Positions 7,601 through 8,003 of a DNA stretch of 8,003 bases are shown piece after piece. The position numbers and the translations under genes are program-made. The stretch is from Candidatus Zixiibacteriota bacterium. GTDB taxonomy: Bacteria > Zixibacteria > MSB-5A5 > CAIYYT01. How positions within the stretch are numbered: the stretch's first letter is position 1; each line of letters starts with the position of its first letter. The notes below the pieces were generated by a model that had not been told where the DNA came from, did not search any database, and was given only the letters and a program-made list of their open reading frames with translations. The stretch spans positions 1 through 8,003 of the forward strand of contig CAUJJY010000162.1 of the NCBI GenBank assembly GCA_963205155.1, read 5' to 3'.

Positions 7601-7809
7601 GTCCAGTACTTATGACCGCTCTTGTAGCCTCCCTCGGCTTTGTACCGATGGCGATTGCTACCGGATCAGGAGCGGAAGTGCAACGACCACTGGCGACCGT
7701 CGTAATCGGCGGCATATTGTCGTCGACATTTCTGACCCTGGTTGTGTTGCCTGCGCTGTATCGCATATTTCATGGGGTAAATCCAGCTCCAGAGGCAACA
7801 GGCACGTAA
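4618..7809 (+). CDS. Heavy-metal efflux RND permease, CzcA/CusA family, probably for divalent cations
   Basis: This complete 1063-residue inner-membrane pump has the usual family length. Order: membrane segment 1 (about 13-31), periplasmic domain 1 with [15 protein letters not shown] (34-48), membrane block (about 350-505), segment 7 (about 538-557), periplasmic domain 2 with IPQLDEGD (564-571) and [11 protein letters not shown] (617-627), and the last membrane block (about 895-1050) ending [11 protein letters not shown]. In segment 4 the motif [20 protein letters not shown] places Asp403, Asp409 and Glu416 for proton coupling. This DFG-x3-DGA-x4-EN pattern is that of CzcA/CnrA-type pumps for Zn, Co, Cd or Ni; Cu/Ag pumps differ there. 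Residues about 794-817 ([14 protein letters not shown] onward) look like an insertion before [9 protein letters not shown]. AGGAG at 4604-4608, overlapping the stop of the PII-like gene, precedes ATG 4618. The substrate class is inferred from the motif; the family is certain. Confidence 0.97.
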   Translation: [1063 protein letters not shown]

Positions 7810-7818
7810 ACCCGAATC

Positions 7819-7857
7819 CGCGTAGAGTATTCTCTAACATGGAGAGTACTTTACGCG
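7819..7857 (+). terminator. 16-bp stem-loop after the efflux operon
   Basis: Bases 7819-7834 pair with 7842-7857 around the 7-nt loop TAACATG. All 16 positions pair in a + strand transcript: 14 Watson-Crick plus two G-U pairs (7825-7851 and 7830-7846). In a - strand transcript those two become A-C mismatches, so the structure favours + strand RNA. It begins 9 bp after the permease stop. No T-run follows, so it is not a textbook intrinsic terminator; 3'-end protection or control of the overlapping ORF are alternatives. Confidence 0.55.
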
Positions 7858-7973
7858 AACTAAAGAAGTCGCTGCAGCACCACGGTAGTATGGGGCTAAG
7901 CGACATGTTGATGAACATTGACGGGGACATGTATGGCGGCTATGTGGTAATTTGCGCACAGGGTCTAAGTTAG
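7839..7973 (+). CDS. Short 44-aa ORF with FeoC-like N-terminus, possibly a degenerate remnant
   Basis: It reads from ATG 7839 to TAG 7971-7973. Residues 1-30 (MESTLRELKKSLQHHG, then GLSDMLMNIDGD) resemble the start of FeoC-like small winged-helix proteins, which typically run LRELKxYLxxxGxxSLxDLxxHFDxD and then continue with a MLxxWxxKGxV segment. Here the second segment is missing in frame and the protein stops early. In another frame, MAAMW just after base 7930 faintly recalls the lost part, but stops interrupt it. There is no Shine-Dalgarno sequence before the ATG, and the start codon lies in the loop of the 7819-7857 hairpin. It may be a decayed regulator gene, a leader peptide or a chance ORF. 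FeoC-like proteins are small DNA-binding or protein-binding partners in iron transport operons; no such function can be assigned here. Confidence 0.35.
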   Translation: MESTLRELKKSLQHHGSMGLSDMLMNIDGDMYGGYVVICAQGLS

Positions 7974-8003
7974 ATTGAGCAGACGCACAGAATTAGACAG
8001 ACA

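Noticed and set aside
7269..7766. Minus-strand ORF of 165 codons inside the RND permease end
   Set aside because: It is antisense to the last membrane block with no recognisable protein features. The same kind of shadow appears opposite the first permease.

Overview
The window comes from a Gram-negative bacterium. It encodes parts of two tripartite heavy-metal efflux (HME) RND systems, which need both an inner and an outer membrane. Base composition is fairly balanced, and every clear gene is on the + strand with tight, Shine-Dalgarno-led spacing. I cannot fix the phylum from the sequence. The mix of genes would fit an environmental lineage, but that is a guess.

Left part (1-1125): the C-terminal quarter of one CusA/CzcA-family RND permease, cut by the window edge, ends at 757. 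A perfect 12-bp inverted repeat (790-821) follows. Next comes a short gene (871-1125) whose first 53 codons resemble the start of the small chromate-resistance protein family (ChrB C-terminal domain). The resemblance then stops abruptly, so it is probably a truncated remnant.

Middle part (1126-1862): a 207-bp stretch without a convincing gene, then a small exported cysteine-rich protein (1333 or 1351 to 1764). A 98-bp leader with a short hairpin and a strong ribosome binding site precedes the efflux operon.

Right part (1863-7809): a compact operon in the order TolC-type outer-membrane channel, CzcB/CusB-type periplasmic adaptor, PII-like protein, CzcA-type RND permease. Intergenic gaps are 2, 9 and 11 bp. 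The permease carries the DFG-x3-DGA-x4-EN motif in its fourth membrane segment, which points to a divalent cation (Zn/Co/Cd/Ni type) and not Cu(I)/Ag(I). The adaptor has a His/Asp/Glu-rich N-terminal stretch and no room for the usual alpha-hairpin. The PII-like protein has five cysteines and no obvious Tyr51-type modification site. Together with the upstream Cys-rich protein, these suggest a metal pump with extra metal-binding and possibly nucleotide- or metal-sensing parts.

Right end (7810-8003): a 16-bp RNA-type stem-loop (7819-7857) follows the operon. A 44-codon ORF (7839-7973) starts in its loop. The ORF's N-terminal half resembles FeoC-like small winged-helix proteins and the rest does not.

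The most interesting parts are the accessory proteins (PII-like, Cys-rich, His-rich adaptor) around an otherwise familiar efflux pump. No mobile element, CRISPR array, tRNA or rRNA is visible.
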